Shown: piece after piece, positions 53,101-61,941 of the stretch
Layout: each line of letters starts with the position of its first letter
Position numbering within the stretch: position 1 is the first letter of the stretch
NCBI GenBank assembly: GCA_003252395.1
Contig: QKEL01000011.1
Coordinates: forward strand, 186,001-250,000
Direction: 5' to 3'
DNA: 64,000 nucleotides
DNA from: Spirochaetales bacterium
GTDB lineage: Bacteria; Spirochaetota; Spirochaetia; Treponematales; Treponemataceae
Notes under the pieces: generated by a model
Databases searched by the model: none
Seen by the model: only the letters and a program-made list of their open reading frames with translations
Told to the model about the DNA's origin: nothing
Position numbers and translations under genes: made by a program

Positions 53101-53138
53101 CGGGAGGAAGCGCTTTCGGCTGAAAGCGATCCCTCCCG
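53101..53138 (+). terminator. Long hairpin after the third GH94 gene
   Basis: Outer stem CGGGAGG/CCTCCCG and inner stem CGCTTTC/GAAAGCG with a GGCT loop begin 4 bases after the stop codon. Only a short T tract follows (CCCTTT). Confidence 0.65.
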
Positions 53139-53244
53139 CACCCTTTAATCAAAGGTATTTTTACATCGCGTTTTTATTGTCGTGGGTTAGTATAAACCCA
53201 CCTCCCGGAGCGCCGTCCAGGGGAGAAATGGAGTTTTGATCGAA

Positions 53245-53280
53245 AGAACCGCGGTTCTTTTTAAAAAGAACCGCGGTTCT
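53245..53280. repeat. Perfect 36-bp palindrome built of two 12-bp palindromes
   Basis: The sequence reads the same on both strands from 53245 to 53280. Each half contains GAACCGCGGTTC, itself a palindrome, and the centre is TTTTTAAAAA. It lies between convergent gene ends, 20 bp before the aminopeptidase stop. It could be a bidirectional terminator (16-bp stem) or a protein-binding site. Confidence 0.85.
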
Positions 53281-53300
53281 CGAAGCGGAAGGGCGCTCGC

Positions 53301-54419
53301 TTATGCCTTCAAGCGGTCGGGATTCAAGAGCGCGAGCGACTCCGGGACGAATAGGCCGTCCTTCCGAACCAGGGTATCGTCAAACCATATTTCGCCGCCG
53401 CCGTATTCGGGCCGCTGGATTTGAACCATGTCCCAATGCACGGCCGAATGGTTGCCGTTGTCGCAGACGGGATAGGAATTTCCCGGCGTAAAGTGGAAGG
53501 AGCCGGCGATTTTTTCGTCGAAAAGGGTCTCCTTCATGGGTTCGAGAATGTAGGGATTCACCCCCAGGGCGAACTCGCCTATATAGCGCGCGCCCTCGTC
53601 GGTATCGAGAATCTGGTTGATGCGCCGGTCGTCGTTGCAGGTCGCCTTGACGATCTTGCCGTCCTTGAATTCCAGGCGAACCCCCTCGAAGGTAAAGCCG
53701 TCGCGGAGGCTGGGGGTATTGTAGGCGAGCGTGCCGTTTACCGAATCCCGCACCGGGGCCGTGTATACCTCGCCGTCGGGTACGTTGCGGCCCCCGTCGC
53801 ACTTGACCGCGGGCAGGCCCTTGATCGAGAAGGAGAGGTCGGTACCGGGCCCCGTTATGCGCACCCGGTCGGTCTTTTCCATGAGCTCGACCAGGGGATC
53901 CATCGCCTTGGACATGGCGGGGTAATCCATGGTGCATACGTCGTAAAACCAGTCCTCGAAGGCTTCCTCGCTCTTGTCGGCGGCTTGGGCCATGGCGGGC
54001 GAGGGGTAGCGGAGCACCACCCAGCGGGTATGGGGCACCCGCTGCTTCGTATGCACGGCCTGGAAGAGGATTTTCTGATAGAGGTCTAGCTTGTCCTGGC
54101 TAACGTCTTGCCAGGCGCTCGCGTTTCGCAGGGACGTAAAGCCGATATAGCAATCCATGTCCTTCATCTGCTCGAGTTCGTGTTTGGCCCGAATCGCCAT
54201 CTGCCCTTCCGTGGCCCCCATGAGCAGGGTGCGCTCGAGCTCCCGGTCGAACAGGTTCACGAAGGGAAGCCCTCCCGCGGCGTACACCGCCTTCACGATT
54301 TCCTTCACGAAGGGAATCTCGGCGTTCCAGTTCGATATAAGAACCTTCTCGCCCGGTTTCACCCGCGTGGAAAAATTGACCAATAGCTCGGCGAGCCTTT
54401 TCTGTCTTGGATCTTTCAT
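53301..54419 (-). CDS. M29-family aminopeptidase, first copy
   Basis: The 372-residue metallopeptidase of the AmpS/aminopeptidase T family removes N-terminal residues in the cytoplasm. The metal and catalytic residues are visible in order: E217 in RNVPDGEVYTAP, E282 in GEFALGVNP, H309 and Y316 in HFTPGNSY, H328 and D330 in SAVHWD. The N-terminal half is the substrate-gating domain of the dimeric family. A second member lies at 61.9 kb with different sequence around the same residues. Confidence 0.9.
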   Translation of the reverse strand: MKDPRQKRLAELLVNFSTRVKPGEKVLISNWNAEIPFVKEIVKAVYAAGGLPFVNLFDRELERTLLMGATEGQMAIRAKHELEQMKDMDCYIGFTSLRNASAWQDVSQDKLDLYQKILFQAVHTKQRVPHTRWVVLRYPSPAMAQAADKSEEAFEDWFYDVCTMDYPAMSKAMDPLVELMEKTDRVRITGPGTDLSFSIKGLPAVKCDGGRNVPDGEVYTAPVRDSVNGTLAYNTPSLRDGFTFEGVRLEFKDGKIVKATCNDDRRINQILDTDEGARYIGEFALGVNPYILEPMKETLFDEKIAGSFHFTPGNSYPVCDNGNHSAVHWDMVQIQRPEYGGGEIWFDDTLVRKDGLFVPESLALLNPDRLKA

Positions 54420-54471
54420 AGAGCCTAATAACCTCTTTCCGCGCGTGGCGCGCGATCGTTGATACGCCGCC

Positions 54472-56577
54472 TCAGGGGCGGTCTTGGGTCAGTTCAGAGA
54501 ATATGGAGCCGCGAATCCGGCGTACCGAAAGGGCGCGGCTGACCGATACGGTTTCGACGGAGCGGTCCGGTTCGAGGGCAATCCGGACGCTCACGTCGCC
54601 CTGGCGTTTTTCGATGGCCAAGGGGCGGCCCAGTATCAGGCGCTGTCCCTGCGGCTCGTCCAACGCGATCTCGAGAAGGGCTCCCGAAGCGGCGGCGTAT
54701 TCGGCTATCCGTACCTTGCCGAGGAAGTCCATGCCGCGGGCCTCGACCTTCTCTACCCGCACCGAGGCGGGGTCAAGCTGCTCCGGGTAGAGCACCACCC
54801 GGCGGTCGATGCGGGAAAGCAGGGCCTCGCGAGCGGCGTCTTCGAGGCCCAGCGCGTCCAGGGCGGCGACCATGGCGGCGCGGTGCCCTTCCCGGGCCGC
54901 GGCGCGACGGTCCTCGCTCCCTAACGGGTCGGCCTTCTTATCGGGATCGGGCGCGGGCGCGGCCAGCGGCGCGGAGACGGGCAAAAAGGGCGCGACCGCG
55001 TGGGCCGAAACGGGGACGCTCAGGGAGGGGGCCGGATCGAGGCCGGCCCGGGAAAAGGCGTCCTGCACTTCTTCGGCCGATTCCGCGTCCAAAAGCCAAA
55101 TATCGGGCGCGAGCCGCTTGCGGATAAGCGCGGCGATCGCCGGGTTGTTTTCCAGGGCGACCCGGCGGCTTTCGTCTACCCGAAGCACGAAGCCGTGATA
55201 CAGCGAAACCGACGACCAGGCGCGGTACCAATCCTCTACGGAGAACCGCACGTTGCCCGGGAGGCCATGGGGATTCCCGCCCTCCAAGAGCGCGATCACG
55301 TCGGCGGCGGACAGTCCCTGGTCGAAGGCGACGGAAACCGAGCGCCGGGTAATGAGGAACTGGCCCGCGGTCTGCACGTCTTCCACTTCGAGGAGCCGTA
55401 CCAGGGGAAGCAGGGCGGCAAGGGACGCGCCCGGCATGACGGTCACCGAAAAGCTCGGAGAGACGACGAAGGACAGGGGCCGATCCTCTTCGGGGAGGGA
55501 ATTGAGGGTGATTCCGCCCTCGGTTTCGGCGACAATGCCGAAGGCAAGCGCCGCGGCGAGGAAGTCCGAACCGTTCTCCTCGGACGCCCCTTGCGCGTTT
55601 GCGTCGCTCCCCTCGCCCGCGCGGTCGGGGGCGGCGGTAATGTCCCGAAGTATGGCCGCGAAGCGGGAATTCGGCCGCGAGACCGGGCGGGAGCGCTCCC
55701 GGCTCGAGATGAGCGCGATAAGGCGACGAACCGCGACGGGGGAATACGCGGCGCCGGGGGCGAGTGACGAGGCGAATTCGAGCACGCCCCGGGCCCGCTC
55801 GCGGAGCAATTCCCGGCTCGCGCGCCCCCGCGCGGCTCCGGCGAGATACGCGCGCCGTTCCGCGGCGGGCAGGGAGGCAAACGCCTGCCACCGGCCCTGG
55901 TCGGGAACGAGGCTTCCGTCCCGACGGGAGAGAAGGCCCAAATTAAGAAGGGCGGCGACCAGGCTGTCAAAGCAGCCCTCCTGCGCGGCGCACAGCGGAA
56001 AGCGGGAATCAAGGGCGTCGCGCGTCTTCTTGCGAAAGCTTCCGTCGTTCTTTACCGGGTCGCCGTTGTGCAGGAAAAAGGAGAATACCCCGGCGAGGGC
56101 GAGGGAATCCACCGCGGCGGCAACCGAAGGCGGTTCGCCCGTTCCCTCGCGGGGAACCAGGGCGCCGCGGTCGGCGAGCGCCGCGATCCGGTCCTCAAGA
56201 TAGGGATTTACCGCGTACACCCGCTCGCCGTCGCCCTCCCGCCGGAAAACGACCAGCCGCTCCTCCAGGTTCAGTATCCGCTCGTAGAGTTCCGCGAAGC
56301 TGAGGTCGGCGCCGAACAGGGCGATCACGCGGCTTTGGGTAGGCAGCGGAAGCTCGCGTATCGCCGCGAGAATGAGAATGTCCAGGGGATCGAGGAGCGC
56401 GACCATCCGCTCCTTCGTCTCTTCCCGCCGCATCATGGCGGAAAGCTCTTCCACGAGTTTCTGTTTGTTGAAGGGAGTCCGGACGGCGCCCAGGTAGAGC
56501 CTTACCAGATCGAAAAAATGCTGGTCCGCGAGCCGGACCAGGGCTTCGCGCCAGGCGACGACGGATTCGCCGTTCAT
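54472..56577 (-). CDS. Helicase-associated protein paired with XPB
   Basis: The 701-residue cytoplasmic protein starts at the ATG that overlaps the XPB stop (TAATG). Residues about 395-495 (LSFVVSPSFSVTVMPGASLAAL, EVEDVQTAGQFLITRRSVSVAFDQGLSAADVIALLE) match the helicase-associated C-terminal-type domain that in bacteria such as Mycobacterium is encoded next to XPB. The N-terminal part is helical with winged-helix-like stretches (SFFLHNGDPVKND region). No ATPase motif is present. It is probably an accessory subunit of the neighbouring helicase in DNA repair or recombination. Confidence 0.78.
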   Translation of the reverse strand: MNGESVVAWREALVRLADQHFFDLVRLYLGAVRTPFNKQKLVEELSAMMRREETKERMVALLDPLDILILAAIRELPLPTQSRVIALFGADLSFAELYERILNLEERLVVFRREGDGERVYAVNPYLEDRIAALADRGALVPREGTGEPPSVAAAVDSLALAGVFSFFLHNGDPVKNDGSFRKKTRDALDSRFPLCAAQEGCFDSLVAALLNLGLLSRRDGSLVPDQGRWQAFASLPAAERRAYLAGAARGRASRELLRERARGVLEFASSLAPGAAYSPVAVRRLIALISSRERSRPVSRPNSRFAAILRDITAAPDRAGEGSDANAQGASEENGSDFLAAALAFGIVAETEGGITLNSLPEEDRPLSFVVSPSFSVTVMPGASLAALLPLVRLLEVEDVQTAGQFLITRRSVSVAFDQGLSAADVIALLEGGNPHGLPGNVRFSVEDWYRAWSSVSLYHGFVLRVDESRRVALENNPAIAALIRKRLAPDIWLLDAESAEEVQDAFSRAGLDPAPSLSVPVSAHAVAPFLPVSAPLAAPAPDPDKKADPLGSEDRRAAAREGHRAAMVAALDALGLEDAAREALLSRIDRRVVLYPEQLDPASVRVEKVEARGMDFLGKVRIAEYAAASGALLEIALDEPQGQRLILGRPLAIEKRQGDVSVRIALEPDRSVETVSVSRALSVRRIRGSIFSELTQDRP

Positions 56578-58259
56578 TATACGGACTCCTCGTCCCACCG
56601 GATTATGGAGTATTCGTAGCCCTGTTCGGCGAGGAATTTTTGCCGGTTCGCGGCGAATTCCTCCTCCGAGGTCTTGCTCGTAACGATGGTGTAAAAGCGC
56701 GATTCCCGCTGCTTCGGCCGAAGGATCCGGCCAAGGCGCTGCGCCTCTTCCTGGCGGCTTCCGAAGGTGCCGGACACCTGGATCGCCACGCTGGCGTCGG
56801 GCAGGTCGATCGCGAAATTCGCCACCTTGGACACCACGATGACCCGGATTTCGCCCGCGCGGAACGCGCTATACAGGCGGTCGCGCTCCGCGTTCGGCGT
56901 TTTGCCGGTAATAATGGGCGCGCCGGTCAGTTCGGCTATTTCCTCGAGCTGCTTTATGTATTGCCCGATGACGAGAATCCCGTCGTCGGCGTGCCGCGCG
57001 ATCAGCGACTCCACCACGGGAAGCTTCGCCGGGTTCTCGCTCGCGATGCGGTACTTTTCCCGTTGGTTGGCCACGGCGTACTCGATCTCCCGCTCGCCCT
57101 CCAACTCCACGCGGATCTCGGCGCAGGAAGCGCTCGCGATCCAGCCCTGCCCCTCCAAGTCCTTCCAGGGCACGTCGTACCGCTTCGGACCGACCAGGGA
57201 AAACACGTCGCCCTCGCAGCCGTCTTCCCGCACCAGGGTGGCCGTGAGGCCGAGCCTTCGCACCGTCTGCAGCTCCGCGGTCACCCGAAAAACCGGGGCG
57301 GGCAGGAGATGCACCTCGTCGTACACGATGAGCCCCCAGGCCCGCTTCCCGAAAAGCGCGAAGTGGGGAAAGGGGCCTTCCTTCTTGGGCCGCCAGGTGA
57401 GGATCTGGTAGGTGGCGACGGTCACGGGCAGGATGGTCTTGTTGTCGCCGGTATATTCGCCGATCAGGGATGGATCGAGGTCCGTCTTGTCGAGGAGCTC
57501 GGCGATCCATTGGTGGACCGCCGCCACGTTGGTGGTGAGGATGAGGGTGTCGGTCTTGAGAAGGGCCATGACGGCCATGCCCACCACGGTTTTTCCCGCG
57601 CCGCAGGGCAGCACGATGGTGCCGAACCCGGTTCCGGGGCTTCGGTCACCCACCACGGACTCGGCGGCCTCGCGCTGATAGTCCCGAATGCGCAGCTCCT
57701 TGCCGGAGCGGGTTTCTTGCCGCAGGGCAAGCTCCAGCGGGGCGCCGTCGCGCAGGGGGGCCTCGTCCTTCACGGGCCAGCCCAGGCGTAAAAGCTCCTG
57801 CTTTACCGTGCCCCGGTCCAGGAGCGCGAGGGTAAACCGCCACTCCGTCGTGCCGGCCGGAGAAAGGTATTTCGCCATATGCTTCGAGGCGGCCAACTCG
57901 CGGTAAATGTGGGCCGTTTCCACCACTAGGGAAAGCCGGTCTTCGGACTCCGGTACCATGCGGATCTTCCCGAAGCGGGCCATGGTTTCCACCGTCCACT
58001 TCGTGACCCCCTGGGGAACGGGGAATCGGGAAAGGCTTTCCAGGGTCTCGGCGATGCGGGCCGGCTGGTAGCCGGCGCTGGCGGCGTTCCACAGGGAAAG
58101 GGGGGTGATCCGGTAGGTATGTAGGTGTTCGGGCGACTTCTCCAGCTCGGCAAAGGGAATCAGCGCCGCGCGGGCCTCGGCGGCCCTCGGCGCGTGAACG
58201 TCGAGCAGTATTGAGCGGTCGCCCTGTACGATGAGCGGGTTCGCGGGGTCGGTCGGCAT
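56577..58259 (-). CDS. XPB/Ssl2-family DNA helicase
   Basis: This 560-residue superfamily 2 3'-5' helicase has Walker A GAGKT at 220-224, DEVH at 314-317, motif III GLTATLVRED and C-terminal motifs FAIDLPDASVAIQVSGTFGSRQEEAQRLGRILRPK. An N-terminal damage-recognition-like region (1-190) precedes the motor. XPB homologues in bacteria are sporadic and are known from actinobacteria and spirochaetes. The gene is directly upstream of and overlapping its accessory gene. The promoter puts the start site about 2 bases before the ATG. Confidence 0.92.
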   Translation of the reverse strand: MPTDPANPLIVQGDRSILLDVHAPRAAEARAALIPFAELEKSPEHLHTYRITPLSLWNAASAGYQPARIAETLESLSRFPVPQGVTKWTVETMARFGKIRMVPESEDRLSLVVETAHIYRELAASKHMAKYLSPAGTTEWRFTLALLDRGTVKQELLRLGWPVKDEAPLRDGAPLELALRQETRSGKELRIRDYQREAAESVVGDRSPGTGFGTIVLPCGAGKTVVGMAVMALLKTDTLILTTNVAAVHQWIAELLDKTDLDPSLIGEYTGDNKTILPVTVATYQILTWRPKKEGPFPHFALFGKRAWGLIVYDEVHLLPAPVFRVTAELQTVRRLGLTATLVREDGCEGDVFSLVGPKRYDVPWKDLEGQGWIASASCAEIRVELEGEREIEYAVANQREKYRIASENPAKLPVVESLIARHADDGILVIGQYIKQLEEIAELTGAPIITGKTPNAERDRLYSAFRAGEIRVIVVSKVANFAIDLPDASVAIQVSGTFGSRQEEAQRLGRILRPKQRESRFYTIVTSKTSEEEFAANRQKFLAEQGYEYSIIRWDEESV

Positions 58260-58267
58260 AACAGGCT

Positions 58268-58296
58268 ATTGTATACGGCCCGACCCGTATGGGCAA
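58268..58296 (-). promoter_or_regulatory. Promoter of the XPB gene pair
   Basis: On the minus strand TTGCCC (58296-58291) and TACAAT (58273-58268) are 17 bp apart. The -10 ends 8 bases before the ATG and no ribosome-binding site is present, which indicates a leaderless mRNA. The spacer contains an ATACGG/CCGTAT inverted repeat. Confidence 0.55.
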
Positions 58297-58318
58297 GCAT
58301 TTAGGCGAGAAAACCCGC

Positions 58319-59380
58319 TTATTGGTACATTATAAGGTAGGGTCTCGGTTCCAGGGCGAACACGTCCTCCGGGCTCATGAGGGGCTGGTCCCAGCCCGCG
58401 CCTTCAATGGTGGGTTTCAGGAAGAGCTTGAAGGATTTCAGGGGAATATTCTTCGCCTCGGCGTTGAGGGCATACGTGCTCCGCTTGAGGGTCGGGGAAC
58501 CGAAGCCGTCGGCGCAGTGTATGAGCTGGACGAGCTCGAAATCGCTGCGGACCGCGTCCCGGTTCAGGATCATCTTGGGCTTGAACTGATGCACCACGAG
58601 CATCCGGCGCCCGCCCAGGCGATGTTCCACGAGATAGTCCTGCATCATCGTCTGCGCCCGGTTCAGCTCCTCGGCGGTCACCGACCCGATTTCCTGCATG
58701 GGCTTCGTGGTTCGCCACTCGGGGTCCAGCGCCAGGTGCACGTTCGGGTACTTGAGCCAGGGAAGGAGCTTTTGCATCGCGGATTCGACGGAATATTTCC
58801 CGATCTGATGGTCAAGGTACACGTACCAGCCCCGCTCCGCCGCGTACTCGATGTATTCCTTCACCACGCGGTCCTGGAGGATGCCGATCTCGCCCTCGGG
58901 CCAGCACGTCCCGTAAATGATATAGAACGACGGAATGATGCCGCGCTGTCCGTTGGCCGCGTCGTAGCGCCGGACGAAATCGTCCATCACGGGACCGATC
59001 GCCTCGAGGGAGTATTGGCCGAGAATGCCCATGGTGCGGGCGCCGGGCTTTCCGTACAGGGCGAACACGTCGTTATTCAGGAGAACCGACTGAAGGCGGT
59101 CAGGGTCGGGAATCGGCGAGTCCGGCGCGGGGGCGGGTTCGACCGTCACCAACGCGGGAGGGGCGCTGCCGTCCGATTGGCTCGCGGAGGCGGCCGCCAA
59201 TTCCGACGCGACGGCGAAACTCAGCGCGCGGGGAAAGAGGGGATTGAACGAGTGGGGATAGTCGGCCTTGCCGATTCCGTCAACCTTGGGGGATACGCTC
59301 TGGGCTCCGACGCCCAGGACGCAAAATAAAGATAAGCACGCCGCGATCGCGACCCGGCGCGGCGCCTCCGTTGTGTTCAT
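58319..59380 (-). CDS. Secreted protein of unknown function
   Basis: This 353-residue protein has a signal peptide ending near LGVGAQS. After a proline-rich stretch the part from residue 110 (FALYGKPGARTMGILGQYS) to the end alternates strands and helices like a barrel: FYIIYGTC, GWYVYLDHQIGKYS, VHLALDPEWRTT, RMLVVHQFKPKMI, FELVQLIHCADGFG. The acidic LDPEWR and the VHQF histidine recall the active-site strands of glycosidase-like barrels, but I cannot name a family. It lies in a same-strand run with another secreted unknown, 33 bp away. Confidence 0.6.
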   Translation of the reverse strand: MNTTEAPRRVAIAACLSLFCVLGVGAQSVSPKVDGIGKADYPHSFNPLFPRALSFAVASELAAASASQSDGSAPPALVTVEPAPAPDSPIPDPDRLQSVLLNNDVFALYGKPGARTMGILGQYSLEAIGPVMDDFVRRYDAANGQRGIIPSFYIIYGTCWPEGEIGILQDRVVKEYIEYAAERGWYVYLDHQIGKYSVESAMQKLLPWLKYPNVHLALDPEWRTTKPMQEIGSVTAEELNRAQTMMQDYLVEHRLGGRRMLVVHQFKPKMILNRDAVRSDFELVQLIHCADGFGSPTLKRSTYALNAEAKNIPLKSFKLFLKPTIEGAGWDQPLMSPEDVFALEPRPYLIMYQ

Positions 59381-59413
59381 GCAGGACTCCTGTTGCTACC
59401 CTTATCGGACGGA

Positions 59414-60313
59414 TTACCGGCCGGCTGAAGGCCCGAATAGGGAAAGAAGGAGATACATGGGGCCCACGGAATCGCTCGCCCGGAACAGTATCTGGTTCCC
59501 GGCCTGCTCGCCCCGAATCGCGCCCAGCCTCGCGAGGCGGCGGCAGGCGGACCATTCGTTGGCGGTCTCCTGGGCCACGTCGGCGTGAAGGACGTAGGAG
59601 CCGTCCGCCTCCTTCCGGCACAGGAAATAGAAGGTCTCGCGGAGGGTCTTGCCCGAGGAGAGATAGGCGCGGTCGCCCGAAAGCAAAAACGCGCCGTTGG
59701 CCGCTATGTTGGACGAGAGGAGCAGCGTAATGGTCGGCGTTACGTCGTACGCGCCTAGGGTAAACCGGGCGATATCCGCCCCGGACGCGCTTTCCCGACC
59801 GCCGATACCGGCGCCGACGGACGCGACGCCGACGCGGGGGGCGCCTGCCGAAGCCTTCTCGGCGCTAGCCGCGGCGGTTGTCGCCGGGGTTGGAGCCGAC
59901 GCGGCGGTTGCGGCCGTCGCGCCGGAACCGCCCTGCAGCAGGGACATGAGCTTGCCGAGCAGTTCGTCGTCGGTGGTGCCGGTCGCGTCCGTATCCTCGC
60001 CCAAGAGGCTCGAGAGGAGGGAGTTGGACGAATCGCCCAAAAGGGAAGACATGGCCAGGGCGGCATTCGAAGAGCCGGAGCCGGAACCGGACGCTGACCC
60101 GGCGGCGCCGGCATTGGAGCCGGCGGGGCCGGTCGGGCCCGAGCCGAGCTTTGGGGCCGTCACGGGGCTTACCGTGGGGGCGCTCACCGTCGGCGGCGCG
60201 GGCGGCGAAGGGGGCGCGGGGATCTGCTGGGCGCAGAGGGCCCCGGCGCAGAGAAAGCCGAGCGCCGAAGGGGCGAGTTTCGTCAGGCAATGGGCCGAGC
60301 ATCGTTTCGCCAA
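59414..60313 (-). CDS. Secreted low-complexity protein of unknown function
   Basis: This 299-residue protein has an N-terminal hydrophobic segment ending GALCAQQ, then a proline/serine/alanine/glycine-rich stretch of about 150 residues (PAPPSPPAPPTVSAP, then ASGSGSGSSNAAL) and a folded C-terminal part (about 175-295) with YDVTPTITLLLSSN, TLRETFYFLCRKEADGSYVLHAD and WSACRRLARLG. I do not recognise the folded part. The repeats are of the linker type seen in surface or periplasmic proteins. Not assigned a function. Confidence 0.55.
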   Translation of the reverse strand: MAKRCSAHCLTKLAPSALGFLCAGALCAQQIPAPPSPPAPPTVSAPTVSPVTAPKLGSGPTGPAGSNAGAAGSASGSGSGSSNAALAMSSLLGDSSNSLLSSLLGEDTDATGTTDDELLGKLMSLLQGGSGATAATAASAPTPATTAAASAEKASAGAPRVGVASVGAGIGGRESASGADIARFTLGAYDVTPTITLLLSSNIAANGAFLLSGDRAYLSSGKTLRETFYFLCRKEADGSYVLHADVAQETANEWSACRRLARLGAIRGEQAGNQILFRASDSVGPMYLLLSLFGPSAGR

Positions 60314-60339
60314 TTTCTACCCCCTCGATCCCCGCGTTC

Positions 60340-61125
60340 TCACATATTGGAAAGGCTTTGTTCCACCTGTTCCAGGCGGGACGTGAGCATGGCGATGGTC
60401 TTTTCGAGCCGCTTCTTTTCCTTCTCGAGCCGGTCCTTCGGGTCCTCGTCGTCGCGCTTTTTGGACAGGGCGACCTTGACGGAGTCGGGGCTGCGGCGGG
60501 CCATGAACTGTTCCTCGGCGGCGGCGCGCTTTTCGGCGGACGGCTGGGCGGCGACTATTTTCATGGTTTCGTAGCCCAGGGCGGGGTTCACCTTGAGGCC
60601 GCTGACGCGAACGGCGGTTTTCGCGGCGGTGCGGGGCAGGCAGAGCACCCGGTCTATGTAGTCCTCGTAGCGGACCCCGGCGTCGCGGCAGAGAACGTGG
60701 GCCTTCGCGAGGAGTTCCCCCAGGCCCTGCATGAGAACGCCGTTTTGGGCGAGGTATTTTTCGCGGATTTCCTCGGTGAGGGCCGCGAGCTCGTCGGACT
60801 TTTCTATGCCGATGGTATAGAGCCCCTCTTTTTCCGCCTTTTCGAGGAGGGCGTGAAAGCGGGCCCAGAACGCCCCGGTATGCGAGCGGCCAGAGCGCAG
60901 GGGGCCTTCGGCCTCGCATTGCAGGTGATGGGCGTACTCGTGGATCGCCGTGTAGACGAGCTGGTTTTCGTCGTCGAAGTTCTTGTTGTGGAGCAGTATC
61001 TCCCGGGTGTCGGGCTTATACAGGCCGTTTACCTTCTTGCTTTTCTTGCCGGTCATGGTGACCGTGAATTCGGTCGCGGTGTCCTCGAGCCTGAGCAGCA
61101 GTTCCTTGATCTGATCCTGATTCAT
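60340..61125 (-). CDS. HEXXH metallopeptidase-like protein with C-terminal coiled coil
   Basis: The 261-residue product has HEYAH at residues 62-66 (zinc ligands H62, H66; base E63) and HTGAFW at 82-87, an arrangement like the HExxH...H...FW zinc site of YgjP/SprT-type peptidases, with H82 as third ligand. The last 55 residues (DRLEKEKKRLEKTIAMLTSRLEQVEQSL) form a coiled coil. There is no signal peptide. It begins 1 bp after the rsmE stop, so the two are co-transcribed. The substrate is unknown. Confidence 0.65.
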   Translation of the reverse strand: MNQDQIKELLLRLEDTATEFTVTMTGKKSKKVNGLYKPDTREILLHNKNFDDENQLVYTAIHEYAHHLQCEAEGPLRSGRSHTGAFWARFHALLEKAEKEGLYTIGIEKSDELAALTEEIREKYLAQNGVLMQGLGELLAKAHVLCRDAGVRYEDYIDRVLCLPRTAAKTAVRVSGLKVNPALGYETMKIVAAQPSAEKRAAAEEQFMARRSPDSVKVALSKKRDDEDPKDRLEKEKKRLEKTIAMLTSRLEQVEQSLSNM

Positions 61126-61126
61126 T

Positions 61127-61879
61127 TCATCCCTCTAAATATCCGGCCTTCGCCAGCGCCAGCGCGAGCGCGGCGGTGACGGCCGTTTCCGTTCTGAGTA
61201 TTCGCGTTCCCAGGGAGGCGACCGTGAAGCGCGCCTCGGCGAAGAGCGCGCGTTCGTTGGCGGTCCACCCCCGCTCGCTGCCGACGGCGAGAAGGAGGGG
61301 CCGCTCCGGGCCGATCGGTTCCAGTTTCGCCGCGAGAAGGCTGGGCGTTCCGGGCGGCGCCACGTCGAGCAGCACGCGGTCTCCCCATGCCGACGAGCCG
61401 CGCGGACCGCACGCGCCGAGCGCCGCGAGCGCCTCCCCGACGGAACCGTGCAGGGTCAACTCCGGTATGGCGGTGCCGCCGGCCTGAACGCAGCCTTCGA
61501 CGAGGCTTTGACGGGCGGTATCCGGCTCCGAAAGGCTCGATTCGAGATAGGAGCGCTCGCCGAGCTCCGTGCCGCACAGGGCGACGGAACGGCAGCCAAG
61601 GCTGGCCGCGTCGCGGAGGAGCCGCTTGAGCTGTATCGGCCGGGGAAAGCCCACGAGCAGCGATACCGGGAACAGGGGCCGCAGGGGCGCGTCGGGGGTA
61701 AACTCGAAGGCGAGCCCCCGGTCGTCCATGCGGGTAATCCGCGCCGCGCCCTCGCTTCCGTTTTCGACTCCCGCGCGGAATTCGTCGCCCACGCCCTTTC
61801 GCAACACCTTTTTGACGTGGGCGTAGCGCCCGTCGGTCCGGGGGAAAAAGGGATCGCCGGAGAAAAGTATGATATTCAT
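61127..61879 (-). CDS. rsmE: 16S rRNA (uracil(1498)-N3)-methyltransferase
   Basis: This 250-residue SPOUT-fold enzyme methylates U1498 of 16S rRNA. It has the N-terminal PUA-like part (HVKKVLRKGVGDEF) and the knot region GPERPLLLAVGSERGWTANERALF ... ASLGTRILRTETAV, the RsmE signature, with GSERGW where most have GPEGGF. QLKRLLRDAASLGC fits the start of the methyltransferase domain. TATACT on the minus strand at 61890-61895 lies 10 bases before the ATG. Confidence 0.88.
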   Translation of the reverse strand: MNIILFSGDPFFPRTDGRYAHVKKVLRKGVGDEFRAGVENGSEGAARITRMDDRGLAFEFTPDAPLRPLFPVSLLVGFPRPIQLKRLLRDAASLGCRSVALCGTELGERSYLESSLSEPDTARQSLVEGCVQAGGTAIPELTLHGSVGEALAALGACGPRGSSAWGDRVLLDVAPPGTPSLLAAKLEPIGPERPLLLAVGSERGWTANERALFAEARFTVASLGTRILRTETAVTAALALALAKAGYLEG

Positions 61880-61905
61880 GCCGAAGGGGAGTATACCAAA
61901 GCGGT

Positions 61906-61935
61906 TTGACTTTTCATACCTGGCGGGGCTACATT
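61906..61935 (+). promoter_or_regulatory. Promoter of the second M29 gene
   Basis: TTGACT at 61906-61911 and TACATT at 61930-61935 are 18 bp apart. The -10 ends 6 bases before the ATG at 61942 and no ribosome-binding site is visible, so the mRNA is probably leaderless. Confidence 0.5.
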
Positions 61936-61941
61936 GGAACC

